Source of the DNA: Schizochytrium sp. TIO01
Lineage: Eukaryota; Sar; Bigyra; Thraustochytrida; Thraustochytriidae
Assembly: GCA_004764695.1 (NCBI GenBank)
Contig: SMSO01000031.1
Coordinates: 742,600-806,599, forward strand
Direction of reading: 5' to 3'
DNA: 64,000 bases
Made by a program: the position numbers and the translations under genes. The notes under the pieces are model-generated. The model saw only the letters and a program-made list of their open reading frames with translations. It ran no database searches and had not been told where the DNA came from. Shown piece after piece: positions 42,201 to 54,429 of this stretch. Positions within the stretch are counted from its first letter, which is position 1; each line of letters begins with the position of its first letter.

Positions 42201-45200
42201 GATGGAAGTACTTTCAAGGTGGTGGGGAGCGTTGTATCTGCGAGATTCACTGGGGCAGGTAACTACATCGTGGGGGGCTTACCTTGCCAGATCTGGGATG
42301 GGACGATGGCTACCTGACTTGAATTTACGTATCGCACGCATTTCCCCAGAAATAATTGACAAAGAACTATTCATTCATCTCAAGTAAAATATATATAAAT
42401 AGTAAAATAATACTAATAATTAACAAGAAATGGGTTTGCCAACGCTGGTGACTAGTAGGAATCTTTCTCCTTGGCTTGCCTCCTGGAGTATCGACCAATA
42501 TGGAGAGCCATTCTTTTTCGAGCGACAGGCAATGAATTCAATTGCTTTAAAACTACAAAAAATGGCCCTATCCTCAAACGCGACGATAGAGCTTGTTTTT
42601 AGTGAGGATGAAGAGCGGATTCGTCCGTGGTGGGCTTATTCTGAGGTTTTCCCATGAAAAAACTTTGTAGAAAAAGTAAAAGAGGCGACAGCCAATTTCA
42701 GTGACCTGATGATACTTTTTACTTTCGCGACCCTCAAACAAGTGCGACGACGGCCACATCAAGCTCAAGTTAGAAGCGTAAAAGTGAGGCTGAAGTGGGT
42801 AGATAGTAGACGTCAGACTAACTTTCTCCGTAGTTTGTGTATATTATTTTAGAAAAAAATAATATTAAAAAATTAGAAGCTTGGTTTCTGTCTGTCTGTG
42901 TTTGTCTTCTTTCTTTCTTTTTTTAAAAATTAAAATTAAATTAAAAAACAAAAACAAAAACTGCAATCAAATAAAAAATAGTCGCGCAAAATTGAATTTC
43001 GACTAGCTTCAGTGTCATACATAACATTCCCTTCTGCTTACTTCAGTTTCCTCCAAGCTCACCGAGCTCTCGAGGAAGCAGCGCTTAAACGAGGCTTGTT
43101 GTTAACAACTTGAAGAGTCAGAAACTCCAACCAGATGTCCTGAGCCCCAGTCGAGGCATGAATGTAAGCAAACAAAATAGTGCTGACGCAGAAACGAAAA
43201 CAGAAGGTAAAACTTTAGTCCCTAATATTCTCAAGTTGCAGCGAGGATACATTTTCAAGTAGGTAATACTTGCTCGTGGTCCTCATGGCGTCCTAGAAGC
43301 TGACGATGGCAGCAGAGAAGGGCTCACGTGCAAGCACACTTGGAGGTTTTCTCACTTCCTGTTGATCTTGAACAAGAATAATGAAAGTGATCTGAATACA
43401 GAATCAAAAGCAATCGCTCCCTGCTTGTTCCCCGACGTATTCGCGTCTAGCTGGAGCCCCCCGAGGCCCCGACAAACTTCAAGCTGAAGACCAAGGTATC
43501 TAAAAAAACAACCATGCAACCATTCAAGTTGGAGGCCCATATCATACTCCCACCAAACTGTTGACTAGTCGTGAGAGGGCCAAGCAACGCAGCTTCAATT
43601 GGTCAAGGCAAAGACAGCGTTTTCATTCCGTTTATCGCAAAGACATCAAAGGTGGTGCTGCCTGCATAGTTCGAAGTCCATCAAGCAGCGAACTCCATTC
43701 GTGCGTTGCAGCTATCATGCCTTGCATTGCATTGCACCAAGTCATCATGCACTGCGAATGTTATCATGCACTGCAGCAACTTGTTATACATGACAGCACT
43801 TTATTGGCGCTAGCCGTGCGTGATCCCCCGAGCAGCCTTGAAGCCTTGCAGCAACAGCAGCAGCAGCACCACCAAATAATAGGCATTGGCTTGCTTTGAT
43901 TTCATCTTCGTAAGAACTGTTCTTGATGATATCTATGCATTTCTGTAAAAAGTTCTAGCAAAACAGCCGACAGGCTGCTTTCTTCGAGCTGCACTTGATC
44001 GACAATGGTGGAGGTTCAAACAGAAACCCAGCGCAACTGAACGTCTTGGCGTTGCCACGCGAAGCTGCAGCCCAAACAGCCTGGCCTGCGGCGCTGGCTT
44101 GGCCACTGGCAAAGGTTGGGCTATTGTCGCCTCTGAATTTGTACGCAGGCGGACTATTTCAAGGGACCTTCGCGCGCACCCCCTCTTACCAGTTTACCCT
44201 GATCATCAGTAGCAACTCTGGTACACACCGTCTAGTTACCACGATTGTGGCCTCACGCGCACCCCCTCGGGATAGATCGATTGGGTGGTGCTCCACCAAA
44301 AATACTCGCCGCGCCTCCGCAGACGCTCGCTGCGCACGCCCCGCATGAAGCCTGGATGGGTGCGTGTCTGCCAGACCCAAGCCTGCTGCCAGGTCCTGTG
44401 CTGCGATGGAGAACTGGGCGGCGATCTTCGATTTCCCCACTTAGGTTTGCCTCTTTTATTCATTTTAACTTAAGTACTTTTTCTTTTCTTTTCTTTTCTC
44501 TTTTCAAGAGTTGCTGCTCTTGTCAACAGTAAGTGTGAAAAAATATTCATGGAATGAAAGGGAAAAAAGAAAAAAGAAAAAAGAAAAAAAAAGAAGAAAA
44601 AGAAAAAAAGAATCGATCTTTTGTGAAAGACACGTTAGCTAGCGTCGCGTGTGACCGCGGCTCAATCTTTGAAAGACTTGGAGAGACTTTGAGACGTTGT
44701 ATGGATTCTCGAGTCGAAGTTTGCTCGGAGGGAAGTTTGTGAGATTTAGCAAAAGATCGCTTGATGCAGCACTGTCAGCTGCCTCGAGGGTCCTGGGCTT
44801 GCACGCCTGCGATACGTGGCAGTTGGTGGCTTCTTTGTGAGCCCAGGTCAGTTTTTGACACGAAGTATCAGCGTAGGTGCCGCTACAGAAATGTGTTGTT
44901 CTTTGGCTGTTAGCTGATTGACTGCCTGCCCACTGGCTCACGTCCGAGTGAGTGGCTGGAGATGAGGTGCACTCCAGCGTCCCAACGTCGCCAAACCATG
45001 CCTTCATCTGTGCCCCTCGAACTTCACGTCGCTCCGAGCCTGATTCCCAGATCACACTACGCACAGCTCGTGCCTCCTCGCGGCTGCTGCTTTTGCCTGT
45101 TTTGGGTGCTCTCAGCAGTACGATATTCTTGCTATATCCGTCTTTCATCGTCTTCTTGCATCCTATGCTTGTTTGTTCGGCATCATTTTCGTTCGAGTTG

Positions 45201-48180
45201 TAAGAAGCCTCGCGGCTCCGCCTAGCGGAAAGGTTTCTTTGAGGCTGCTACTTACATCTTGAATTTATTCCTCAAAATTGCCAAGGTTCGTCTTGCGAAC
45301 GTTGCCATGGAGACCTTGCACAGGACGCTAGTACGGCAGGCCATGAAAGGTCTATCCATCCGTCCAGATATCAAGCATACTTGGTGGCGCTTCGTTGTTC
45401 GAGGGGTTACAAGGCAAAAAAACCTTTCACGCCTAGACATGTACGAGTTCACAGATAACAATCAAGTTTGGGCGTTGGCTAGAGCGCCCCAGCGATTCCT
45501 GTACCTCTTAGATTCCCCGAATTAAGATTTTTTCAGAAGAAACTTGATGTGCACACGTTACTTTTCTACTTCTTCTGGGACTGCGCTTCTGCAATTGGTG
45601 ATGCTTTACATTATGATTTCTATTTCAACGCCCAAAACTACTTGCAGAGTATCTTCCTGCTCATAGACTTGTTTTCTTCATCCTCCAAGTACTGCGCAAT
45701 GGATATATTGCGTGAACTGCGCCGCGTGCTGTGGATTTTCCACTTGTAACTCAAGGGGAAGGAAAGTTTCTTCCAAAGTTAGGGTGGTTCTGCTGGTTTG
45801 TAACGATGCGCATAGACTGCTTACCACCCATACTTTGCTCTAAACGCCCGGCATTCGTTCCCGATTCCAATATGTCTCGCGACAAAGTCGACTCCAGCTC
45901 CTCCTCAACCACCACGACAACTTCCATTTCTCAAACCTCCAACTTTCCGCTGAGCTGCACCACAAGATGGTTGGTTGCCTTCTGTCAAGTTTTAGGGTCG
46001 CTCGCCGAATTAAGATTGTGAAAAACAATTACAACTCGACATGGAGAAGGATTACAAATTCATTTTTCACGCCGCCATTCCTCTGGCACCACGACCTCGA
46101 AGAACTCAAATTTATTGCTTGCTCTGGTCGTGTCATTGAGAGAATGTCCCGCAACCTCTAGATGGTCTTGAGCCATGCTCCTTTTCGTCACGCTTGAAGT
46201 TGTGCCTTGCTTTATATTTGTAGAAGCGCACTGTCCTCTCTAACTTAACGCTTGGAATCACCTGCTACTTCTTTTCCATTTCTCGACGTTTAAGCAATCT
46301 ACAAGACATGAGATCTCTCCTCTTCGCCATTTTTATGATCAAAAAAACAGCCCGAATTGAGCCCCTGCCGCTGACGTGTAAACTCCTATAGTGTGAGGAG
46401 CGGGTAGGGATGAGAGACGCGACATTGCTTATCACCGCAATCGCTAAGTTCTCTCGTGAGGTGTTTCAATCTCCAAGTGGGTTTCCATGATCTTTTACTT
46501 ATTATTATTATTATTTACTAAGTTTGCCAAAACAAAACAAAACAAAACAAACAAAACAAAACAAACAAAAAGCAGGAAAAAGGCAAAAAAAAAGCAAAGA
46601 AACGCAAAAACTATCAAATGGAGAAGAAATCTACTATACTCTCTTGCATCAGAGTCGAGTTAGGATTCGTGGCGTGCCTTTTCATGTTGGGTACTGTATC
46701 GAGGTGGCCGATAGGGACATGTGAATCAATCTAGACAATCTCTATACAATAGCTCGTCGATCAAGAGGGGACGGAGTACGCCCCTCGTTCGCTTCAGAAA
46801 CATCAATGGCGTCAATCTTTATTTCTCGACGGTATCAGATGTTTTAAAAGAATATCCTCTTAACTTCAATGCACGCAAGAGTTTCATCAAAACAGTTCAA
46901 GCTTTCGGTTCTGTCTTCGAAAGCCGTGATGAAGCGCTTGATTCGAATTTGCATGGAAGCAGTTCAGTTTGTGGTCGTGCTTCATTGGAGTGAAGGTCTA
47001 GACGTCGGGCAGGTTTTTACAACGGTGATAGCTCATCATAGGCTTAGAGTTGGTTTGTTTTGATGCGCTATTTCGTGGGTCTGTATCATGCAAAATCCCT
47101 AATTCACAGTGCCCCACTTTGATGTAAAGGGCTTCGCTCCAAGCCCAAAATGCCTGAGCCATTGCTTTCAGAAAGCACCCAAGCCGGCCTCTGGGGCATT
47201 CACTCGTGACACACCAAGAAGAAGCAACTTTAAGGAATTAATTGTATAGAAAAAACGAGTTTGCATTTTTTAATTAAGAAAAAAAAATAGCATATCTGAA
47301 ATGAAGAGAATAAACCTAGTCCGTTCTGATACCCATAATTTTATTTTCGGCATGTTGCAAAAACAAGAGCGTTTGAAGTTGAGGTGCCTCGCTTGTCCTT
47401 ATATTCCCAATCCATCAAAGGATTCCAAGTGCAGCAAAGCCTCAACTCAAGTCGCGCTGGTCCCCGTCAGTAGGTACTCATTAGCAAGAGAAGAACAAGT
47501 ATTTTTCACTCTGATTATAAACAACATAGCTTTTTTTCTTTTCTTTTTTTAATTTGAAAAACGTTTTAACCTTTAAAAGAAAAGAAAAAGAAAAAGCACG
47601 AGCAAAAGAGCATTTGATTGAGATTGCAAATCTCGCGAGAAGCAAACCCTGAATTCGAGCAGACTTTGCTTGCAAGCAAACTCGAAACTCAATCAAGCAA
47701 TCAAGCAATCAAGCACACGGGTGCATTCATTAGCTTCACCTAGAACCCTAGCAAACGCCCTTTGGCACTGGCTGAGCAGACGAGTTCGTATCGTCGGTCA
47801 GTCTTGGTTCCTAATTAGCTTTAGGCCGCACAAACTGTCCGTCTGGGGAACAATTCCTAACGCGCATTATACCAAGGATTAAAGTTAGAGGGGTGGGTAC
47901 TCCAGCTCGGGAGAAGACTTTGAAGCCAGGAGTAACTCTCACATCCAAGCAAGTCCCTGCGTTGGAGAATTCACTTAGACTTCTTTTTTTGCGTGGACTT
48001 GATAGCAAGCAGTAGAAGCACAGGCGAGAAATTGGAGGTGGTGCACTGGAACAGGGAGCAAGTAAAGGCAAGCAGCGCTTGTACGGTCTAAGTCCCAGTG
48101 CTTTCTTTATAAGTTGGGGAGCAAAGCTGTGTAGAAGACAAAGAGTAAAGGAAGAAAAGAAATCGAAACGAAAAGTCCCA
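39285..48180. other. Gene-poor region
   Basis: Nearly 9 kb without a gene I can name. It has AT-rich stretches, simple repeats (TTTTC near 44478-44505, purine/A-rich 44555-44615, AAAAC near 46530-46570) and scattered small ORFs on both strands (e.g. 44639-45148 minus, 169 codons, no features). 41915-42657 looks like gene debris (separate entry). The final 300 bases should include the 5'UTR of the TAZ-finger gene. Confidence 0.5.
41915..42657 (+). other. Possible degraded or spliced gene remnant
   Basis: Three consecutive plus-strand open stretches look mildly protein-like: 41915-42067 (MQRFRSLRFKNGNHSRHCW..), 42085-42387 (..VLSRWWGALYLRDSLGQVTTSW.., ends IDKELFIHLK) and 42430-42657 (..ERQAMNSIALKLQKMALSSN..). 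They are in different frames and separated by stops. No domain is recognised. They could be exons of one small gene, debris of one, or chance. Confidence 0.2.
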
Positions 48181-49488
48181 ATGCTTACGCCACGTTCGCA
48201 GCTCGGGATGGATGTGAATCAGTTCATTCTCGATCGCCTCTTGCAAAATGGCATGCCTGGTATCCATTTACCACCCGCCTCATCCTTACAACTTCAGCAA
48301 CAAACTCCATCAGCACAGTCACTGAGGCAACACGAGCATCACGAACTGGAGCAGCGTCGGAGGCAACAGGTAGAGCAACAAAAGCGCCAGCGTCTGCAAC
48401 AAATTATCCTGCAAATCATGTCTCATCAACAAGAGAAACGGCGGAAGCAGGAATCTCCTCGCCAAGGAAATGAGTCTCCGACACCCTTGAGCGCTGCAGC
48501 GCAAGCATTACTTGAAGTGCTTTCGGCTGCACGCCAGAACAGCGGATCATCATCTTCCTCGTCTTCATGCTCCTCCCCGACACCAGGACACTTGAAGCAG
48601 GAGACCCCAGTTGCAAGAGCCAACTCACACTGGTCTAGCGAGCATGAAGCTGCGCAAAAACATCTCAGTATCCTTGATCATACTAGTACATGCGAGAATG
48701 ACAAGTGTGCTGTGGAAGGCTGCAGTCAAATGAAAGCTTTAATTTCGCACTGCTGGCATTGTGAGCAAGAATCTAGCTGCACTGTTTGTCGTCGCTTTCA
48801 TGGACTCCTTGCGTTGCACTCAAGCGGATGTAATCGACTCTTAGGCACTTGCTTTGTTCCGTGTTGCCTTCAATTCAAGTTACTGTCTGCCACTACTCCG
48901 CAAACCAACTTTCTTTCTCAGAATCAATCTCAACTCTATCAACTTCAACAACAACTTATGCAGCAGTGTCAACAACAGCAGCAACAACAACAACAACAAC
49001 CTCAATCGTGTAATCAAACTCCGCTCAGAAAACCACCACATCCGCTGTTACCGCACTCTAGCCCTCACTCCAGTTGTCCTTCTCAACGACTAGTTCTGCT
49101 GCAACACGCTGGTTCATGCTCTGCAGCACCTGGTACTTGCAAAGTTTGTCCTCATTGCGATGTGATGAAGCGTAATCTAGAGCATGTGTCTGCTTGTGAA
49201 AATATGACCTGCGGTGTGGAGTTCTGTGCGTTATCTAAATATGCGTTGCACCACTTCTATGAATGTAAGGCAAGCACCTGCCAGGTTTGTGACCCCGTTC
49301 GTAATAGTAGACTTGTAGAATCTCACATGCGTACCTGCATCTCGTGCCTTACATCCCGAAGTATGACAAAATCAAGCCTTCCTAGCATTAACGAGTCTCG
49401 AGCCACCATGATGGAAGAATCAGACGAGATCATTAGTACACGCATTGCTGCTGATGCACTTTCAGCACTAGCGTCATCTTCATCATGA
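48181..49488 (+). CDS. Protein with two TAZ-type zinc fingers and Gln-rich linkers
   Basis: 435 residues from ATG 48181. The frame is open 34 codons further 5' but only from a TTG. The N-terminal third is Gln/Arg-rich helix (EQRRRQQVEQQKRQRLQQ). TAZ finger 1 spans residues about 156-230 (LSILDHTSTCENDKCAVEGC.., HCWHC, CTVC, C..CFVPCC). A poly-Gln segment lies near 253-277. TAZ finger 2 spans about 301-373 (LLQHAGSC.., CKVCPHCDVMKRNLEH, CGVEFCALSKYALHHFYEC, CQVC). In CBP/p300 and plant BT proteins TAZ fingers bind transactivation domains. Here there is no HAT, bromodomain, PHD or BTB, so it looks like a stand-alone adaptor, probably nuclear. The poly-Gln DNA is CAA/CAG-rich. The frame is intact. 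Confidence 0.85.
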   Translation: MLTPRSQLGMDVNQFILDRLLQNGMPGIHLPPASSLQLQQQTPSAQSLRQHEHHELEQRRRQQVEQQKRQRLQQIILQIMSHQQEKRRKQESPRQGNESPTPLSAAAQALLEVLSAARQNSGSSSSSSSCSSPTPGHLKQETPVARANSHWSSEHEAAQKHLSILDHTSTCENDKCAVEGCSQMKALISHCWHCEQESSCTVCRRFHGLLALHSSGCNRLLGTCFVPCCLQFKLLSATTPQTNFLSQNQSQLYQLQQQLMQQCQQQQQQQQQQPQSCNQTPLRKPPHPLLPHSSPHSSCPSQRLVLLQHAGSCSAAPGTCKVCPHCDVMKRNLEHVSACENMTCGVEFCALSKYALHHFYECKASTCQVCDPVRNSRLVESHMRTCISCLTSRSMTKSSLPSINESRATMMEESDEIISTRIAADALSALASSSS

Positions 49489-52400
49489 ACATAAAAGACT
49501 CCGGAGCTAAGCTATATATGTTGAAACCAGCTAGCAAGCCATTGGATTGTAGACTCAGGCTGCATTCTATGCTTACATTTGAACAAAGCCTTTCCTGTGT
49601 ACATGGACAGAGAATACTCACCTTTCGCTTCGTACAATTCACGTGTTGAAGACTAAATTAAACTGCGTAGTAGTACAAATCTAAATTTCGTGCCATTTCT
49701 TAGCCTTTCAAATCAATCTTTGTATTTGTTGTAGTACATACCTCTTCTCGATTTGTGTTTGCGATTATGAAACAATTGCATACGCTTGTTATTCACTAAA
49801 TGTCTTGTCTCCCTTGATAGTGATTCCTTACCCAAAAGCGTTCCTGACCACCACAAAGGTAATTTCTACTCGACTGTTTTTAAATGGAGATATGTGAACG
49901 AACTTCGTTCCCACAGGCCAGGCCACTTGCAAGATCTCGGCGTCAGCTAATACAGTCTTTGTTATTTCCTAGAAAGAGAAACCTGCACATCCGCCCTTTT
50001 ATTGCTGCTGTGCTTGCAGAAAAATTAATCTGGTTAGTTATAGGTTGACTATGAAGATGAGGGCAAGAAGCTTGAGAAAGGGTGATAGACTTTCGTATTA
50101 AGAGTTAGGGATCTTTTGTCCTTAGCATTCAACTCTGACGCAAACGGAAAAAAGTTTTCATAAGAAGACTAAGGCAAACTTGATCTGTACTAGGCACGAT
50201 CAAAGGGGTTAGCTTAGCTCATCATTTCAGCTATCAATTCAGATTTCCCCCAATATTTGACTCTAGCCAATGTGTATGTATATTTTTGTTCCACGACTTC
50301 ACAACCACACAAATTAAGTTGTCTAGGTTTATTCTATTCTATGTAGGTACTAAGTCCTTGAGGTCTTACAATGAAGCCCCTAGAATTCTGGCAATGTCTA
50401 GTCCACTAATTTCTTCGATTGGCGATTTCAACCAGGAACGTTGGCGCCCTTGTTGCTCTTGATAGGCCCACCCATGATCACGCTAGTGTGCACGTCTCCA
50501 GTAGCAGCATCGATTTCTCGTGTCATGAACGAAAGACGTCCGTCGTCGACAAGGATAACATCACCAACGTCTACGGTCTCGGTAAGACGATTTCAGCAGT
50601 GCTGACTTATGCACAAAATTCCACACGAAACCACCCAATTCAGTTAGGAGTGTAAAAACGTTATGTTGTCTTTGAGAATGAGTCATGTCCTTGACACGAG
50701 GCATCTAGTTATTTAGTGATGTGTGTTTAATCGAATTCGTTTTGGGTCAGTTGAGTCTGTAGAACTCATCAATTATAGATTTTCTTGATGCCTCCTCTGA
50801 GGTAGTACTATCGTATAACACACGTAGGGCTTGTCAGGACAAATAAACCTCTGTTTTTCATCCCATGAGTGATACAATTATGTTTGCTCTGTGCGAGATA
50901 TTCTTCATTTTTCAAAAGTTGAATTTTCAACCTGCTGGCTGAGGTCCATACTCTACAAAGGTTTTCCTTTTTGCTGAAATATAATTTAGTTGGCTAGAGA
51001 AGATGAAAGCAAGAAGCTCAAAGAACACTTAGAATGACAGAGTCATTTCTAATATGTGGTCAGTAGTACGTATTTAAATTGCAAGAAGAAAAATAGTTAC
51101 CTATCATGTTTCTTGACGCAAATTCACTGAAATAACCTGAGATGTGCTCGCACAACTTAAAGTTTAGAAGATGAGCTTTTCATTCGATTGTATGACCTCA
51201 AGGTTTAAGGACCTACAGAGCAACAGAGTTAGACAGCCAGATGCGTGGTTCTAAATTCAAGACAGCCAAGAACAAAAAAGGAACATACATATTGAATAGA
51301 ATTAAGTATGAGGAAATTTGAGTTGACAGAGGCAAGTCAATCTAACCTTTTCAATTATGTCGAATCCAGATTAAGTATGTCGTAGTCTCCTAGCGATAAT
51401 ATGAATATGTCTGCCTTGGAGTTACATCCTAAGGGCAGGCGATCGCTAACTCTTAACTTGAAAGTTTATCAAGCCTTCCTCACACCTCTTGCCTTCATCG
51501 TCATGATCAACCTTTGGTTGAGCAGATTCATCTCTTAGCATTACCAGCCAAAATCCAAATTGTGCAACACCTGTACGCGGGTCATATTGACAGGATGGTC
51601 TGTTTCTTTAGCTCTCAGAGAACATGAGCGGCTGGAAAAGCAAGCCTGCGGATCAAACCTTTCGCGTTGTATACTTTAAGATGTCAACTAAGAAGAGGTA
51701 AGCTATGATGCTACTTTCCTAGTGGACGACTGTCTGAGAGTCAAGTCTACACTTACTTATTGATCCAACTAGATATTTCATGGCACGCAATTATGACTTT
51801 TAACTACCAAGGTCAATCCTAAAACAGGTGAAGCAAACGAAATTTCACTTGGGTCGGTTCATGAATTGCAGACAGCACTTACAGGAACATTGAGTATCGC
51901 TCCTACAACGGGAAATGACTAGCTGTGAACTTTTCAGAAGGGTAGTTTACTCGTTCAGAATGAATGACCAAAATCCTTAATGTACCTGTGAAATACACGG
52001 TAGCAATATTCCTTGAATAATCTAACTGTACATCGGTATCAAGAAGGTCCTGCTCGGTCCGGTCTAATAAATCGAGGGCAAGCGTGTATCCAGGAAGTAG
52101 TGAGGCATTCTTTTAGGGAGGCGACCTAGTCTCAACATTGCTTGGCCATATGGTATAGCAAATTCCCAGTCATTTTTCGAAAAAAGGGAGTGGGGCGCAA
52201 ACTGTTGAAAAATAAAATTAAAATCAAACCTACCTGTGTGTGGATAACGACAAGTATGTGATTCAATACGGCTTCCAATGAGTATTTCACGAGTAGGATT
52301 GAACATTTAATATAGAGCTCAAGCCTTTGTTTGGCTGGAGCAATCAGCAAAACATTGATGATTTTGCCAAGAATTCTACTACGAAAAGAGAATAAATAAG

Positions 52401-52722
52401 TAGCTTAGATTCGCAACTACATCAGTAAGTATCAACATGCTGTCACTGTGCGATCGATAGTATGGTATGGAGCGAATCATTAGTAACATCAATATATTCA
52501 GCTGTCATAGCGTCTTTAGAGTCAAAAGCTCCATAGAGCAGATTCATGAAGCGGATTGCAAACATTATGATAGCTGTAAGCTTAGTGTGTGATTGCGATT
52601 TCTGTGTACATTGGTTTCTAAATAAGAAAACATGATACTGGTTATGATCTCATGTGTTATGTTATTTGACGAATCTGCGGTTACCAGTATTGCAACTGTT
52701 GTTGTATACTGTACATATTGCG
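49489..52722. other. Gene-poor AT-rich region
   Basis: Apart from the pyruvate-kinase relic at 50431-50592 I see no gene. Segments near 50040-50090 and 50995-51050 share a degenerate block (gaagatga..gcaagaagct), perhaps an old duplication. A minus-strand ORF at 52064-52306 is unsupported. Confidence 0.45.
50431..50592 (-). pseudogene. Pyruvate kinase B-domain relic
   Basis: Fifty-four minus-strand codons read NRLTETVDVGDVILVDDG.. and end ..GGPIKSNKGANVPG. This matches the B domain of pyruvate kinase, including the characteristic VGDxILVDDG and the xGxxKSxKGxNxPG end. It is bounded by in-frame stops on both sides (TGA at 50428-50430 directly after the PG motif; TGA just upstream), and no other part of the roughly 500-residue enzyme was found nearby. 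It is therefore a fragment, either a decayed copy or a retro-inserted piece. A splice donor (CTG|gttgaa) at the 3' boundary would also allow an exon of a longer gene, but no partner exons are visible. Confidence 0.7.
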
Positions 52723-53037
52723 ATGTTTCACATTAAGGCACGAAAACTAAGAGCAGATTCTGTAAAGCCTGAACCTGCAGAAACCAAGGCTTCAAAAAAA
52801 TTAGTGAAAAACAAACGGTCAAATGATGAAGAGTGCATAGATTTAAGGGAGGGATTTTTCACCCTAAAAGGCGACAAAGACTTCGCCAAGATAAAACTGC
52901 AAAATCAAAAATATTACAGCAACCACATACTTGGACGTTTCATGACCTATTATTATGTGTATAGTTTGCAGAGATATAGGAGAGTAAAGAATCTACACAT
53001 TATGATTTACAGGTCCTATTTAAGTAAGTATATATAA
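52723..53037 (+). CDS. Small basic hypothetical protein
   Basis: 104 residues from ATG 52723. A Lys/Glu-rich N-terminal half (KPEPAETKASKKLVKNKR) is followed by EECIDLREGFF.. and a Tyr-rich tail. No family recognised. It stands alone in a gene-poor region, and could be a chance ORF or an exon. Confidence 0.22.
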   Translation: MFHIKARKLRADSVKPEPAETKASKKLVKNKRSNDEECIDLREGFFTLKGDKDFAKIKLQNQKYYSNHILGRFMTYYYVYSLQRYRRVKNLHIMIYRSYLSKYI

Positions 53038-53673
53038 CAAACGCAGATTGTGTCGAAACCGGTTAAGGCGTGCTTGACATACTCAGCTTCCAAAGTCATT
53101 CAAAGACTTTGAAGCTTGTCTCAGTAGATGTCTTCTTTGCATACAACTTCCTGTACATTTGCTGTCTAGCCTGTATATTACCATAATAACGTAACTACGA
53201 CAGTAGTTTCGTCGAAGTCTATAGCAATGAAGAAGTCCTAAGCTTCATTCTGCAAGTTATTACGAGAAATCAACGAGTTGTTAGGGTATCGAAACATATA
53301 GCCACCTCTCTGTTCACAGACTAAATTAAGTCTATGTATGAGTAGTACGGTGGAATATTTCTTTATAGATCTAACGGGGCGGCATGGATTTTCTGCGAAC
53401 GAAGTGCGATGCAGCTTATTACCCACGGTCTCATGCTATATCTTTGAATGTAATTTTTGTGTCTCATCTAGTCAATCAGCTAAAGTATCTTGAACATCTG
53501 CTATCCGATTCCTTACCAAGATTTATCTTATTACGAAAATATGAAGGCATACGAAGTTAAAAAAATAAGAGAAGAATTAAGCGAATCTAAAGACAATTTG
53601 CAGTCGAAGCTTCGCGAAGATCTCTACTAATTTGCACTATAATTTATGATACAGATCTCATAGTAGAGCAAAT

Positions 53674-54051
53674 ATGGCGTCAGTGCAAGATGACTGTCTC
53701 CTCGTTCGTCTATCGTTAGATCATTTTGGAAAGGCCGACTCTTTGTTTTCGATAATACTTTCGAAGCATAGAGCAAAGAATGGTTTGTCTGAGTCTCTTT
53801 TTGTTTTATTTCCTTTCTCGTCTAAGAGTCAGCCACATGCCCGAGAAGCTGCGAGGGCTCGAGTAACCCAGTCCTTATTACTACTTGCTACCTCATTAGA
53901 GTATGGTACTACGGTATTACAACAAAGAGGTGGGTCAGTGTACTTTCAGTTTGAGCACTGTATTCTTTCATGGGGCGGAGTTCTCTTAGCATCTCTGAGA
54001 AGTCAGGCAACCGAAAACAGAAGTTTATCTGGCTTCTTCGGAACGGCATAG
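53674..54051 (+). CDS. Small hypothetical protein
   Basis: 125 residues from an ATG in good context (aaatATGGCG). The sequence (MASVQDDCLLVRLSLDHFGK.., then SSKSQPHAREAARARVTQSL) is of balanced composition and looks coding, but matches no family I know. A second open stretch at 54247-54429 (MELAEISIEFINNFCGV..) could be a further exon. Confidence 0.28.
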   Translation: MASVQDDCLLVRLSLDHFGKADSLFSIILSKHRAKNGLSESLFVLFPFSSKSQPHAREAARARVTQSLLLLATSLEYGTTVLQQRGGSVYFQFEHCILSWGGVLLASLRSQATENRSLSGFFGTA

Positions 54052-54429
54052 AAGCTGCTCGCGTGTTCGCATCGTCTGACTTTCTCTCTGAACTCCACCA
54101 GTCAGTGGGTTGCTGTTAGCTTCTAGCTGCCTTCCTTTGCATTGAAGGTTTCGCAAATTCTTCCAAAACTTTCACGACAACATTATCAATAAGGAGTCGA
54201 GCTGACTTGGTGGTAGGCAGTGAGCAGAATAGGCGGTCAGTCGATGGAGTTGGCAGAAATAAGCATCGAATTCATCAACAACTTTTGTGGAGTTCCTGCC
54301 ATGGGTTGGATGGGGGCTGGGCTCGGAGCAGAGGAAGAAGTAAATAGCACCAGGTCTCAGCTAAGAATGCTAGCAAGTGGCATACGTAAAATGTTAAGGA
54401 AGCCCAGCTCCCACACATGGGGGAACTAG

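Noticed and set aside
44639-45148. 169-codon minus-strand ORF
   Set aside because: No recognisable domain, Ser-rich mixed composition, and overlapping ORFs of similar size on the other strand; probably chance.
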